A program made the position numbers and the translations under genes. 40,373 bases of DNA, taken from assembly GCF_902762735.1 (NCBI RefSeq), contig NZ_CACWPP010000015.1, positions 1-40,373 on the forward strand. Reading direction: 5' to 3'. Below the pieces are notes generated by a model, which searched no databases, was not told where the DNA came from, and saw only the letters and a list, made by a program, of their open reading frames with translations. Within the stretch, counting starts at the first letter, position 1. Every line of letters starts with the position of its first letter. Positions 14,383-22,558 of the stretch are shown one piece after another. The DNA is from an uncultured Ruminococcus sp. (GTDB lineage: Bacteria > Bacillota > Clostridia > Oscillospirales > Ruminococcaceae).

Positions 14383-14890
14383 GACCTATTTTGTCTGTAT
14401 AGTAGAGGTGTATGCACGCTGTTCGCTGCCTTTATCGGAACTACGGTACGACTATCGGCAGGAACACTCCTGTACGCCTCGCAGCAGCTTGACAACGTAC
14501 CCGACATGACGTACGAAGAACACTCGCACCCCACCGTCTCTGTCCACGCCAAAGTGCATAAGATGGGCAGACGCCGAAACGCGGTGTAATGACGAAGTTT
14601 AAAAGCGCAAGACCCACATGGGCACTTCCCGACTGTTTCCGAATCTGTCATGAACGGTGCTTCATATTAATATGTGCCGCCCCACCAAAAGCTGTAATAT
14701 CACCATTATAATATAGTATAAAACCCATTATAAGCCCCCCGACAGTACGTTTGTGAGAGGTACTTATGGTCATCACCATGCAGCATGATGTTTCAGCAGG
14801 ATAACTGCATTTTTATTATACCACTAAATAAGCATAAAATCAATAGCTCCGCCGCGCTTTTACATATTTCAGACCTATTCCCTCAACACC

Positions 14891-14925
14891 GAAAACACCC
14901 CGCCGACATCTCTGCCGACGGGGTG
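14891..14925 (-). terminator. Terminator of the transketolase genes
   Basis: Thirteen-pair stem with a GAGA loop. All pairs form only in the minus-strand RNA, where two are G-U, and TTTT follows. It lies 12 bases after the stop codon. Confidence 0.82.
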
Positions 14926-14937
14926 ATATAATGCTTT

Positions 14938-15885
14938 TTACTTAGCCTTAACAGCTTCTCTTGCCTTAGCAACGATATTGTCAGCGCACAGACCGAACTG
15001 CTTTAACAGCTCAACTGCGGGACCCGAATGACCGAATTCGTCGTTGACACCTATCCTTACCTGCTTGGTAGGACGCTTAGCAGACAGAACATCTGCCACA
15101 GCAGAACCCAGTCCGCCGATGATGCTATGCTCTTCAACAGTCATAACGAGGTTTGTTTTCTCCGCGTTCTTAACGATGATGTCCTCGTCGATCGGCTTAA
15201 TGGTATGGATATTGATAACAGCTGCATCAATGCCCTCGTTAGCGAGAGTCTTTGCTGCCTCGATAGCCTCATTTACCATCAGACCTGTTGCGAATATGGC
15301 TATATCCTTGCCATCTCTCAGCTGAACGCCCTTGCCCATCTCGAACTTGTAGCTTGCAGCATCATTGAATACAGGCACAGCCAGTCTGCCAAAACGCATG
15401 TAAACAGGACCAACATAGTTGATAGCTGCTTCAACAGCTGCCCTTGCCTCAACATCGTCAGCAGGATTGATGACAGTCATGCCTGGGATAGCTCTCATCA
15501 GTGCAATATCCTCGTTGCACTGGTGGGTAGCGCCGTCCTCGCCGACAGATATGCCTGCATGAGTAGCGCCGATCTTTACATTCAGGTGAGGATAACCGAT
15601 GGAGTTTCTTACCTGCTCAAAAGCTCTGCCTGCTGCAAACATAGCAAAGGTAGAAGCAAAAGGTATAAGACCTGTTGCTGCCATACCCGCAGCCACGCTC
15701 ATCATATTTGACTCTGCGATACCGCAGTCAAAGTGTCTGTCAGGGAACTTCTTCTTGAAAATACCTGTCTTGGTGGCTGCTGCCAGGTCGGCATCCAGCA
15801 CCACCAGCTTATCATACTTATCGCCCAGTTCTGCCAGCGCATTACCGTAGCTTTCTCTGGTCGCTATCTTCTTTACATCAGCCAT
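14938..15885 (-). CDS. Transketolase, C-terminal subunit
   Basis: Second half of a split transketolase (315 residues), containing the pyrimidine-binding domain and the C-terminal domain. Marker blocks: TRESYGNALAELG, the LDADLAAATKTGIF segment, the catalytic-Glu region DCGIAESNMMSVAAGMA, and GATHAGISVGEDGATHQCNEDIALMRAIPGMTV. With the N-terminal subunit it transfers two-carbon units between sugar phosphates in the non-oxidative pentose phosphate pathway, using thiamine diphosphate at the interface. The start has GGAGG eight bases upstream, overlapping the end of the preceding subunit gene, with three bases between the two frames. Split enzymes of this type are common in Firmicutes; AptAB-like sugar specificity cannot be excluded. 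Confidence 0.93.
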   Translation of the reverse strand: MADVKKIATRESYGNALAELGDKYDKLVVLDADLAAATKTGIFKKKFPDRHFDCGIAESNMMSVAAGMAATGLIPFASTFAMFAAGRAFEQVRNSIGYPHLNVKIGATHAGISVGEDGATHQCNEDIALMRAIPGMTVINPADDVEARAAVEAAINYVGPVYMRFGRLAVPVFNDAASYKFEMGKGVQLRDGKDIAIFATGLMVNEAIEAAKTLANEGIDAAVINIHTIKPIDEDIIVKNAEKTNLVMTVEEHSIIGGLGSAVADVLSAKRPTKQVRIGVNDEFGHSGPAVELLKQFGLCADNIVAKAREAVKAK

Positions 15886-15888
15886 GAC

Positions 15889-16728
15889 TCAGCCCTCCAG
15901 TTCTTTCAGATGTGCAGTCAGCTCCTCAACTGCCTGAGCATACTGCTCGGCGTTGGGTGCAGCGCCATGCCAGGAAACGTTGTTCTCCATGTAGGAAACG
16001 CCCTTGCCCTTTATTGACTTCATAACGATGACAGTAGGCTGTCCGCAGACAGTTTCAGCCTCGTTGAAAGCCTTCTCCAGCGAATCGAAGTCGTGTGCAT
16101 CAGCTTCAACAACATGCAGACCGAATGCCTTGAACTTGTCAACTATCGGATATGGCGACATTACTTCGCTGATCTTGCCGTCGATCTGAAGACCGTTGTT
16201 GTCAACGATCATAACCAGATTATCCAGCTTGTAGTGAGCCGCAAACATAGCAGCCTCCCACACCTGACCCTCTTCTATCTCACCGTCACCGAGAACGGTA
16301 TATACCTTATAAGTCTCGCCCTGATACTTTGCGGAAAGAGCCATACCTGCCGCAACAGATACGCCCTGTCCCAGTGAACCCGATGACATATCAACACCAG
16401 GTATGGTGATGCAGGGATGACCCTGAAGCAGCGCACCGATGTGTCTGAGGCTCTTCAGTTCTTCCTCAGGGAAGTAGCCCTTCTGAGCCAGTGTGGAATA
16501 AAGTGCGGGTGCTGTGTGACCCTTTGAGAGAACAAATCTGTCTCTGCTGGGTTCATCAGGCTTATCGGGGTAAACATTCAGTTTTGCAAAATAAAGATAG
16601 GTCAGCAGATCGGCTATCGAGAGAGAGCCGCCGGGATGACCCGATTTAGCGTTGAAAACGCCTTCGATTATGCCAAGACGAACCTTTGTGGCGGTTATCT
16701 CAAGCTGTTTTTTAAGTGTAGCGTCCAT
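15889..16728 (-). CDS. Transketolase, N-terminal subunit
   Basis: Thiamine-diphosphate-binding half (279 residues). The block GHPGGSLSIADLLTYLYF near residue 30, and the ThDP/magnesium motif GDGEIEEGQVWEAAMFAAHYKLDNLVMIVDNNGLQIDG (near 145-180), with GDG at its front and NN at its back, identify it. It also has FVLSKGHTAPALYSTLAQKGY, with the active-site His of transketolases. GGAGG lies seven to eight bases before the ATG. It is immediately upstream of the C-terminal subunit and both are needed for one active site. Confidence 0.93.
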   Translation of the reverse strand: MDATLKKQLEITATKVRLGIIEGVFNAKSGHPGGSLSIADLLTYLYFAKLNVYPDKPDEPSRDRFVLSKGHTAPALYSTLAQKGYFPEEELKSLRHIGALLQGHPCITIPGVDMSSGSLGQGVSVAAGMALSAKYQGETYKVYTVLGDGEIEEGQVWEAAMFAAHYKLDNLVMIVDNNGLQIDGKISEVMSPYPIVDKFKAFGLHVVEADAHDFDSLEKAFNEAETVCGQPTVIVMKSIKGKGVSYMENNVSWHGAAPNAEQYAQAVEELTAHLKELEG

Positions 16729-16852
16729 ACAAATACCTCCGTATCGTAAGATTTGATTTCAGACCAGCCGCTGCCCGCAGTCATATGTACAGTGATGGCA
16801 TTCTGTCGGCACACATGACAGTTCTGCCATACCATGACATTCGTACTGCGCA

Positions 16853-17668
16853 TCAGCCAAGCTGTCCGTATATATACTCAAGCGCCGCCGCAACAGCGTC
16901 CTCTTCGCAGGACTCATCAAGCACGATGTCACACACCGCTTTGACTTCATCGACTGCATTTGAAGGACAGACTGCCAGGTCGGCTGCCTGCAGCATTTCA
17001 ATATCATTGTTGTAATCGCCCATCGCCACGAAGGTGTAGTCCTCCATGCCGCATAGCCTGCGCATCTTTTCAAGTGCCGAACCCTTTGAGATGTTTTGCG
17101 GGAGTATCTCGTAATACTCGGGTGCGCTCCTGACAAAATCCACCCCTGACCAGCCGCGTTTCTGCACATAGCTTATCAGCCTTTCCATCTTTTCAGGCTC
17201 GATGGCGAACAGCACTTTATACCAGTTTGCGGGGATCTCCTCAACAGTGCATATCACAGGTTCTACCTTGCAGATGACATTATGTTTTGCCTCCAGCCGG
17301 GTCATCTGCGGGACATATACCGCGTCCAGCGTCAGCACCTCACAGCCTGCATCGGGGTTGTCACGGAGAATTTCCGCCACAATATCCCGCGTGAAGTCGG
17401 GTACAAAAACATCATGTATCTGTCTGCGTTCGGCAAGGTCATAGACCATTCCGCCGTTGCACATGATTATCGGGCAATTGACCGAAAAAGAGTCAAAATA
17501 CTGCTGTGCCGCCTGAAAAGCTCTGCCCGTTGCGATGGAGAACTTACCGCCTTTACGCTGAAAATCCGCTATCGCATCGACGCTTCGCTTGCCCGGCACT
17601 TTGCTTGACGGCAGGAACGTGCCGTCCATATCAGTTATCAGCAGTACCTTGCTAATATCTTCAAACAT
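16853..17668 (-). CDS. HAD-superfamily phosphatase, Cof type
   Basis: Cof-like HAD hydrolase of 271 residues. Motif I is LLITDMDGTFLPSS (nucleophile and acid Asp near residues 13 and 15), motif II lies in FSIATGRAF, motif III is the Lys in NISKGSALEKM, and motif IV is FVAMGDYNNDIEML. A C2-type cap domain separates motifs II and III. These enzymes dephosphorylate sugar phosphates, nucleotides or flavin mononucleotide; the substrate cannot be assigned. It precedes the transketolase genes by about 120 bases with no terminator between, so a role in sugar phosphate turnover is plausible. An AAAGGAT lies upstream of the start. Confidence 0.9.
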   Translation of the reverse strand: MFEDISKVLLITDMDGTFLPSSKVPGKRSVDAIADFQRKGGKFSIATGRAFQAAQQYFDSFSVNCPIIMCNGGMVYDLAERRQIHDVFVPDFTRDIVAEILRDNPDAGCEVLTLDAVYVPQMTRLEAKHNVICKVEPVICTVEEIPANWYKVLFAIEPEKMERLISYVQKRGWSGVDFVRSAPEYYEILPQNISKGSALEKMRRLCGMEDYTFVAMGDYNNDIEMLQAADLAVCPSNAVDEVKAVCDIVLDESCEEDAVAAALEYIYGQLG

Positions 17669-17782
17669 TAAAAATGTTATCCTTTCTTCATATTAAACGA
17701 CATAAAATTACATACAACTCCCACTCACAGATACACAGCGCCGTATCTGCGGAAGGTCTATGTAAAATTTTTAATGTTGTTT

Positions 17783-17794
17783 ATTTTAAATTAT
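17783..17794. repeat. Target-site duplication of copy B, left
   Basis: ATTTTAAATTAT here is repeated exactly at 17951-17962 on the other side of copy B. Removing the element and one copy restores a stop codon for rluD. Confidence 0.8.
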
Positions 17795-17950
17795 GACTAT
17801 CCCTTTAGCACACCAACTAAAAATGCGGTGAATAAAAGGATAATTGAGCGCCCATATCTTTCCCCCGCCTGCGGCGGGGGAAAGATATACGCCAAGAACC
17901 TTAAGTTCTGTATAGCCGCTGTTTTTGTGATGTGTCAGCGGGATAACCAC
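17795..17950 (+). mobile_element. Short terminal-inverted-repeat element, copy B (MITE-like)
   Basis: 156 bp between two exact 12-bp direct repeats. Left end GACTATCCCTTTAGCACACC, right end the complement of GTGGTTATCCCGCTGACAC. The interior carries the family core (AAAAGGATAATTGAGCGCCC) and a very strong hairpin at 17854-17888 with 16-bp perfect arms rich in C5/G5. No coding capacity, so any transposition would need an enzyme encoded elsewhere. It has inserted at the 3' end of rluD and supplies its last codons. Confidence 0.85.
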
Positions 17951-18857
17951 ATTTTAAATTATCAAGTATTCGGGTGAAATAATCGGGAAGCTGTGAATCG
18001 AACTCCATATACTCACCTGTTTCGGGGTGAACAAAGCCCAGCTTTTTAGCGTGAAGGCACTGCCCCTCTATGCCCTTGTAGGGTCTGCCGTAAACATCAT
18101 CGCCCAGTACAGGGTGACCGATGAAAGCCGAATGCACCCTTATCTGGTGGGTGCGCCCTGTTTCCAGCCTGAACCGCACCAGCGAATACTGCCCCAGCTC
18201 TTCTATGACCTCATAATGTGTGACAGCTTCTTTGCTGTTCTGATAGGTAACGCACATCTTCTTGCGGTCGAACTTGCTTCTGCCTATCGGTTCGTTTATC
18301 GTGCCTGTCGGCTCTTTAAACCTGCCGACACACACTGCGTTATATTCGCGGGTGAAGCTATGTTCCTTTATCTGCGCGGCAAGGCTGTTATGCGCCTTAT
18401 CGGTCTTTGCGACCATCAGCAGACCGCTTGTGAATTTATCTATCCTGTGGACTATCCCCGGACGGATCACGCCGTTTATCGAAGAAAGCCGCCCCTTGCA
18501 GTGGTATAGCAGAGCGTTCACCAGCGTGCCGTCGGGATTGCCTGCGGCGGGGTGTACCACCATGCCTTTCGGCTTATTTACCACCAGCAGTGCATCGTCC
18601 TCATACACTATATCTATGGGTATATCCTGCGGTTCAGCTTTTAGCACCTGCGGTTCGGGAATATCAACTGTTATCACATCACCGCTTTTCAGCTTATAGT
18701 TTTTGCTGACCGCTTTACCGCTCACCAGCACACTTTCCTCTTCGGTCAGCTTTTGCAGAGCCGAGCGCGACATATCGGGCAGCTGTGCTGACAGCAGCTT
18801 ATCTATCCTTGTGCCTGCATCTTCAGGTGCGGCGATGAACTCAAAGCGCTCACCCAT
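17901..18857 (-). CDS. rluD: RluA/RluD-family large-subunit rRNA pseudouridine synthase
   Basis: N-terminal S4 RNA-binding domain (about residues 15-70, GTRIDKLLSAQLPDMSRSALQKL) followed by the pseudouridine synthase domain. The catalytic Asp is in PGIVHRIDKFTSGLLMVAKT (near residue 140), and GRTHQIRVHSAFIGHPVLGDDVYG is the second conserved block. RluD-type enzymes modify 23S rRNA uridines in helix 69; the exact site for this paralogue is inferred. The last ~17 residues (CGYPADTSQKQRLYRT) are translated from inserted element B; before insertion the frame would have ended LDNLK-stop. The start overlaps lspA by eight bases, so the two are coupled. Confidence 0.93.
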   Translation of the reverse strand: MGERFEFIAAPEDAGTRIDKLLSAQLPDMSRSALQKLTEEESVLVSGKAVSKNYKLKSGDVITVDIPEPQVLKAEPQDIPIDIVYEDDALLVVNKPKGMVVHPAAGNPDGTLVNALLYHCKGRLSSINGVIRPGIVHRIDKFTSGLLMVAKTDKAHNSLAAQIKEHSFTREYNAVCVGRFKEPTGTINEPIGRSKFDRKKMCVTYQNSKEAVTHYEVIEELGQYSLVRFRLETGRTHQIRVHSAFIGHPVLGDDVYGRPYKGIEGQCLHAKKLGFVHPETGEYMEFDSQLPDYFTRILDNLKCGYPADTSQKQRLYRT

Positions 18858-19347
18858 TTTTCTTACCTGCTTTATCAGCCTTGCTCTTCTTAACGTCGGA
18901 AATAATTATCGACAGGCAGAAGAGTATCGCGCCGATGACGATGCAAATATCAGCAAAATTGAAAATGGGAAAATTTATCGGCTCGAACTTGATATAGTCG
19001 ATGACCTCGTGCATGCGCACCCTGTCTATCAGGTTGCCGACACCGCCCGCGATTATCATTGCGACCGAAACGATCTCCATTTTTGCGCCTTTGCGTATCT
19101 TGAACATATAAGCTATGCCCGCGATACACACGACTATCGGCAGCAGCACAAGAAACCATGTTTTTCCAGCCATTATGCTCCATGCTGCGCCTGAATTTCT
19201 TATGTGGGTAAGGCTGAACAGCTTGAAACTGCCAAACTTTATGACTTCAATGACCTGACCCAATTCTATTTTCTTATCGACCACTACTTTCAAACACTGG
19301 TCAATCGCTACCAGCAGCGCTGAAAGTATCAGTGAAAGTGCAAACAT
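18850..19347 (-). CDS. lspA: Prolipoprotein signal peptidase (signal peptidase II)
   Basis: Aspartyl membrane protease that cleaves lipid-modified prolipoproteins before the lipobox Cys. Four transmembrane helices can be placed (about residues 3-20, 65-85, 92-112, 130-150). The two catalytic Asp lie in the conserved blocks GGVGNLIDRV and FNFADICI, and the NSGAAWSI block is also present. At 165 residues the length is typical. AGTAGGTG lies upstream of the ATG. A probable client, the CotH-family lipoprotein with an AAGC lipobox, is encoded at 36330-38399. Confidence 0.95.
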   Translation of the reverse strand: MFALSLILSALLVAIDQCLKVVVDKKIELGQVIEVIKFGSFKLFSLTHIRNSGAAWSIMAGKTWFLVLLPIVVCIAGIAYMFKIRKGAKMEIVSVAMIIAGGVGNLIDRVRMHEVIDYIKFEPINFPIFNFADICIVIGAILFCLSIIISDVKKSKADKAGKKNG

Positions 19348-19368
19348 TGCACACCTACTCTCCGCGAG

Positions 19369-19464
19369 TTATTTATAAACCAAAAGCCGCAGCAAGACCA
19401 CAGTAATATCCCGCCCCGCCAAAGCATAAGGCGACCGTGAGAGCTTATAATAAACGGCATACAT
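19369..19464 (-). CDS. Possible 31-residue small protein ahead of lspA (uncertain)
   Basis: A frame open for about 70 codons on the minus strand between the divIVA terminator and lspA contains one ATG, giving 31 residues with a basic hydrophobic end (ITVVLLRLLVYK). It stops about 20 bases before lspA. No clear Shine-Dalgarno sequence is visible. It could be a leader peptide or chance; I do not recognise it. Confidence 0.2.
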   Translation of the reverse strand: MYAVYYKLSRSPYALAGRDITVVLLRLLVYK

Positions 19465-19580
19465 TTCTGCATTCAGCGCCCGCTGCCACTGTACTTTTTG
19501 CGGCTGTGAGAGCTGAATGTCTTGAAATTTTTGTCGTTTACTATAAAGCAGTATTATGATGCTGCTTTTGTATAACCATC

Positions 19581-19610
19581 AAAAGGCCCTGTGTAAACAG
19601 AGCCTTTTTT
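19581..19610 (-). terminator. Terminator after divIVA
   Basis: AAAAGGCUCUGU pairs with ACAGGGCCUUUU in the minus-strand RNA through a four-base loop, with flanking A and T runs on both sides, so it could act in both directions. It begins about four bases after the divIVA stop and separates divIVA from lspA. Confidence 0.8.
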
Positions 19611-19613
19611 CTA

Positions 19614-20402
19614 TTAGCCGTTCTTCTTGCCGAACTGAAGCTCATCAGGGTTCGGCTTGGGTATAACAGGATCGAAAGCGCCTGTGCTGAAAACCTTATC
19701 AAGCTCAGCGGCAGATGCAGTCGGTGCAGGCTGTGATACGGGGTTTGAAGCTGGAGCGGGTATCTCATCGACGGTATCCTTCTGCTCGTCCTCATAATAC
19801 TCATCATCATCATAGTACTCGCCATCGCCGTTTTCATAAGCCTCCAGCTCTTCATCGGTGAGGGTGGGCAGCTGCATTACCAGCTTGATCTGCTCCTGAT
19901 ACAGTGAAGTCAGCTGTGACTTGAAATATGTCACCTCAGCCCTCAGCTCATCATAAGCAGCTCTTTCATCATCATAGGCATCTCTCAGTGCGTTGATCTT
20001 GGATTCGGTGATCTCAGTGTTCTCCTTTATCAGAGCCGCACATCTCTCCTTATGCTCTCTTACTATCTTTTCGCACTCAGCAGCAGACTGCTCAGCCAGC
20101 TTTCTCTGTTCGCTCTTTGCGCTGTCTACCATAGCAGCAGCCTTGTTCTTTGCATCAGACAGTATCTTTGCAGCTTCCTTCTGCGCAGAGAGCAGAGCGC
20201 TCTTGATAGCGTCCTCGTCCTCTTTATACTCAGCCACTTTTTCTACCAGCTTGGCTATTTTTTCTTCATTTTCAGCATTCTCAGCTTCGAGTGCGGCATA
20301 ATCGTTGGCTACCTGTGACAGAAAGCTGTCAACTTCTGCCTGACTGTATCCATTCCTTTCAGATGTGAAATCTTTGGCTTTTATACTATTAGCTGTCATC
20401 AT
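19614..20402 (-). CDS. divIVA: DivIVA-domain protein
   Basis: Gram-positive DivIVA proteins bind curved membrane at poles and septa and organise division and wall growth. The N-terminal lipid-binding block is visible: IKAKDFTSERNGYSQAEVDSFLSQVANDYAALE. Residues about 35-175 are predicted coiled coil with heptad-like Glu/Lys/Ala repeats. An acidic linker (GDGEYYDDDEYYED, about 190-205) and a Pro/Ala-rich tail follow. At 262 residues it is longer than B. subtilis DivIVA (164), as in many clostridia. GGAGGG lies nine bases before the first of two adjacent ATG codons. Neighbouring ylmH and sepF support a division role. Confidence 0.9.
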   Translation of the reverse strand: MMTANSIKAKDFTSERNGYSQAEVDSFLSQVANDYAALEAENAENEEKIAKLVEKVAEYKEDEDAIKSALLSAQKEAAKILSDAKNKAAAMVDSAKSEQRKLAEQSAAECEKIVREHKERCAALIKENTEITESKINALRDAYDDERAAYDELRAEVTYFKSQLTSLYQEQIKLVMQLPTLTDEELEAYENGDGEYYDDDEYYEDEQKDTVDEIPAPASNPVSQPAPTASAAELDKVFSTGAFDPVIPKPNPDELQFGKKNG

Positions 20403-20415
20403 TTTTATAGCCCTC

Positions 20416-21195
20416 CTAAATATATTTACAAATAGTTATATGCAGTCTGTCCTTATGGCTCATACCGTCTACCGACCTGACAAAAAACTTGCCAAAGCCT
20501 CTGGCGGAGATCTTCTCACCGACCTCTACGATCTTGCTGGTCTGTATACACCTGACGTGGCTTATCTCGACCGTGCCGCCTTTTATGAGCGCAGCAGCTT
20601 TTTCTCTTGAGATCCTCAGTGCCAGCGAAAGCACGCTGTCAAGTCTGAGTGAGGCAACAGTTCCGGTGATCTCGCGAAATTCGGGCGTTGTGAGCGTTTC
20701 GGGCGCAAAACCCTCTTCCGTCTTTACACCGACCCTGCCTATCTTGCTGACTGACATAACATCGCGCACAGCAGTATCCTTGACAAAAACCGAAGTCAAG
20801 CCTTCACCCACAAGAATATCTCCGACACAGTCACGGGTGATGCCCAGCGCCATCAGCGAACCCAGAAAATCTCTGTGATCGAGCTTGTCCTCACTGCGGT
20901 ATCTGAATGTCACAGCAGTCATCGGGAAACTGCTTTTTATATCTTCATCGCTGTACGGCGGAAAAACGCAGAGCATCTTTCTTTCAGCGCCTTCATATCC
21001 GCCCCACAGCAGGTAGTTTTCGTATTTAACAGATGCCATGACCTTGTCACAAAGCATACACTGTCTTTCATCGAGAAAAGCGGAATGCTTTGTTATGTAC
21101 TTTTCCTCAGCCATCTCCGTCCAATCTAAAAATCTGGACAGCAAACGCTTATCATCATCAGTAAGGTCATTCAGAAAAGAGAAATTTCTCTGCAT
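20416..21195 (-). CDS. ylmH: YlmH-type S4-domain RNA-binding protein
   Basis: Member of the YlmH family found in division gene clusters of Gram-positive bacteria. The C-terminal S4 domain (about residues 185-250) reads LRLDSVLSLALRISREKAAALIKGGTVEISH; the N-terminal part contains GGYEGAERKMLCVFPPY and the LGSLMALGITRDCVGDILVGE block typical of the family. YlmH-like proteins bind ribosomal RNA and have been linked to stalled-ribosome rescue. A longer frame begins at 21252, inside sepF, but the ATG at 21195 (MQRNFSFLNDL) gives the usual length and follows the sepF stop by a few bases. No strong ribosome binding site is seen, suggesting coupling to sepF. Confidence 0.88.
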   Translation of the reverse strand: MQRNFSFLNDLTDDDKRLLSRFLDWTEMAEEKYITKHSAFLDERQCMLCDKVMASVKYENYLLWGGYEGAERKMLCVFPPYSDEDIKSSFPMTAVTFRYRSEDKLDHRDFLGSLMALGITRDCVGDILVGEGLTSVFVKDTAVRDVMSVSKIGRVGVKTEEGFAPETLTTPEFREITGTVASLRLDSVLSLALRISREKAAALIKGGTVEISHVRCIQTSKIVEVGEKISARGFGKFFVRSVDGMSHKDRLHITICKYI

Positions 21196-21199
21196 CTTT

Positions 21200-21814
21200 T
21201 TAGAAGCTGTAACCGTTATTTTCCAGCTCGGTAAGCAGATCCTTACCGTCAAACTTCACGTTTTTGGACATGATAGCGAAAGTTTTCTGCGCCATCATCT
21301 TTATCTGAGCCTTGTTTGCATAAGCCACCCCCGAGAGAAAATCGAGTATACGCTTAGCATCGTCGCTCTTCACCATTTCCAGATTAAGGATAACTGTTTT
21401 ATAAGCATTTATATCGTCACCGATACTTCTGACCTCTGAAAAATCCACAGGTCTTGCAAGTACTATCTGTAATGTTGTTGTCTGTTCAAAACTCATTTTC
21501 TGCTCCTCCTCATTATTTTTATCCTGAGCGGGTCTGCTGCTGAAGCTCGGCTCGCTTGCCGTATTCGGCCTTGAAAAGCCGCTGTCAAAGAAGTCATCTG
21601 AAAAGTCTGTATTTCTTTCAAAACCGCTTTTTCTTTCTCTGCCGCCGCTGTTTGCTTTAAACCCATTCAGCTCTTTTTCGCTGTCAAAAAAATCATTTTT
21701 TTCAAAGGAGCTGCGTTTTCCTTTCGGCGTTGCGAAATCAGTACCAAAATCGGGCTGATCCGTCTCTTCTTCTTCGCCAAAGAAAAGATTTTTAAAACCT
21801 TTTACTAAGCCCAT
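21200..21814 (-). CDS. sepF: Cell division protein SepF
   Basis: SepF anchors FtsZ to the membrane in Gram-positive bacteria. The N-terminus is an amphipathic membrane-binding helix (MGLVKGFKNLFF), followed by an acidic, Phe/Ser-rich disordered linker of about 95 residues with repeated FF and DFF motifs, and the C-terminal SepF domain (about 115-195) with the block ILNLEMVKSDDAKRILDFLSGVAYANKAQIKMMAQKTFAI. The domain is complete; the linker is rather long. GGAGGG lies upstream. It lies between yggS and ylmH, the usual order in Firmicutes, but the membrane protein ylmG normally found there is missing. Confidence 0.94.
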   Translation of the reverse strand: MGLVKGFKNLFFGEEEETDQPDFGTDFATPKGKRSSFEKNDFFDSEKELNGFKANSGGRERKSGFERNTDFSDDFFDSGFSRPNTASEPSFSSRPAQDKNNEEEQKMSFEQTTTLQIVLARPVDFSEVRSIGDDINAYKTVILNLEMVKSDDAKRILDFLSGVAYANKAQIKMMAQKTFAIMSKNVKFDGKDLLTELENNGYSF

Positions 21815-21817
21815 TTG

Positions 21818-22558
21818 CTAACCCTCCAAATAGTTTCTGGCACCGAAAAGCGCAGTGCCTATCCTCACAAGGTTTGAGCCGTGCTTTATTGCAAGCTCAT
21901 AATCCCCCGACATACCCATGGAAAGCGTCTCCATAGTAACACCCTGCACAGCCATCTCCTTTACACGCAGAAATATGCTGTGCATCTTGTCAAACATATC
22001 TTCGCCGCAGCCTGCGGGCGGTATCGCCATAAGCCCTTTTATGCGCACGTTTTCAAGCTGTGCCGCCTCATATATCAGCTCGTCCAGCCCTTCTGCCGCA
22101 ACACCGCTCTTGCTTGCCTCTCCGCCAATATTTATCTCCAGCAGAATATCCATAACTCTGTCATTTTTTATGGCGAGCCTGTTTATCTCTTTGGCGAGCT
22201 TGATGCTGTCCACCGACTGTATCATAGCGACTTCATTTATTATATACTTGACTTTATTTGTTTGCAGTCTGCCTATCATATGCACCTGCGCCGTTTTGTC
22301 GTACTGATCTTTTTTTGAAAGGTACTCCTGGACCCTGTTTTCACCCAGAAGCGTTATGCCCTGTGAGATCGCAAAATTGATCTTTTCGGGTGCTACGGTC
22401 TTTGTGACTGCCATTATGCTGATATTTTCATCAGCACTGCGGTACTTAGCCTTAGCATTTTCTACATTATATATTATCCTCTTATAATTTTCCAGAACAT
22501 CGCCGAACTCATTCTGAGGACTCGTTGTCCCGTTCGGCTTTACTGCTGACTGACACAT
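21818..22558 (-). CDS. yggS: YggS/PLPBP-type pyridoxal phosphate homeostasis protein
   Basis: PLP-binding single-domain alanine-racemase fold. The PLP Lys lies in IMAVTKTVAPEKI (near residue 52). Conserved blocks LLGENRVQEYLSK, HMIGRLQTNKVKYI, LLEINIGGEASKSG and LSMGMSGDYELAIKHGSNLVRIGTALFG follow. Family members buffer cellular PLP and have no confirmed catalytic reaction. The only reasonable start is the ATG at 22558, which overlaps the end of the upstream adaptor gene by 50 bases; the first ~20 residues are not conserved in type. It lies directly before sepF. Confidence 0.93.
   Translation of the reverse strand: MCQSAVKPNGTTSPQNEFGDVLENYKRIIYNVENAKAKYRSADENISIMAVTKTVAPEKINFAISQGITLLGENRVQEYLSKKDQYDKTAQVHMIGRLQTNKVKYIINEVAMIQSVDSIKLAKEINRLAIKNDRVMDILLEINIGGEASKSGVAAEGLDELIYEAAQLENVRIKGLMAIPPAGCGEDMFDKMHSIFLRVKEMAVQGVTMETLSMGMSGDYELAIKHGSNLVRIGTALFGARNYLEG

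Larger units (their letters stand above)
14284..14937. other. Intergenic region with decayed coding sequence
   Basis: No intact gene is convincing. A perfect inverted repeat lies at 14355-14382. From about 14383 to the TAA at 14587-14589 a plus-strand frame is open for roughly 68 codons (containing TLLYASQQLDNVPDMTYEEH) with no start codon, so it may be the tail of a lost gene of unknown family. A 105-codon minus-strand frame over the same bases looks like its shadow. The rest is AT-rich up to the transketolase terminator. Confidence 0.4.

Noticed and set aside
14334-14651. 105-codon minus-strand frame in the transketolase-distal spacer
   Set aside because: Many Cys/Ser/Arg codons, no ribosome binding site, and the opposite strand reads better; treated as non-coding.
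16759-17169. 136-codon minus-strand frame overlapping the HAD phosphatase
   Set aside because: It overlaps the HAD C-terminal motifs in another frame and reads as shadow sequence.
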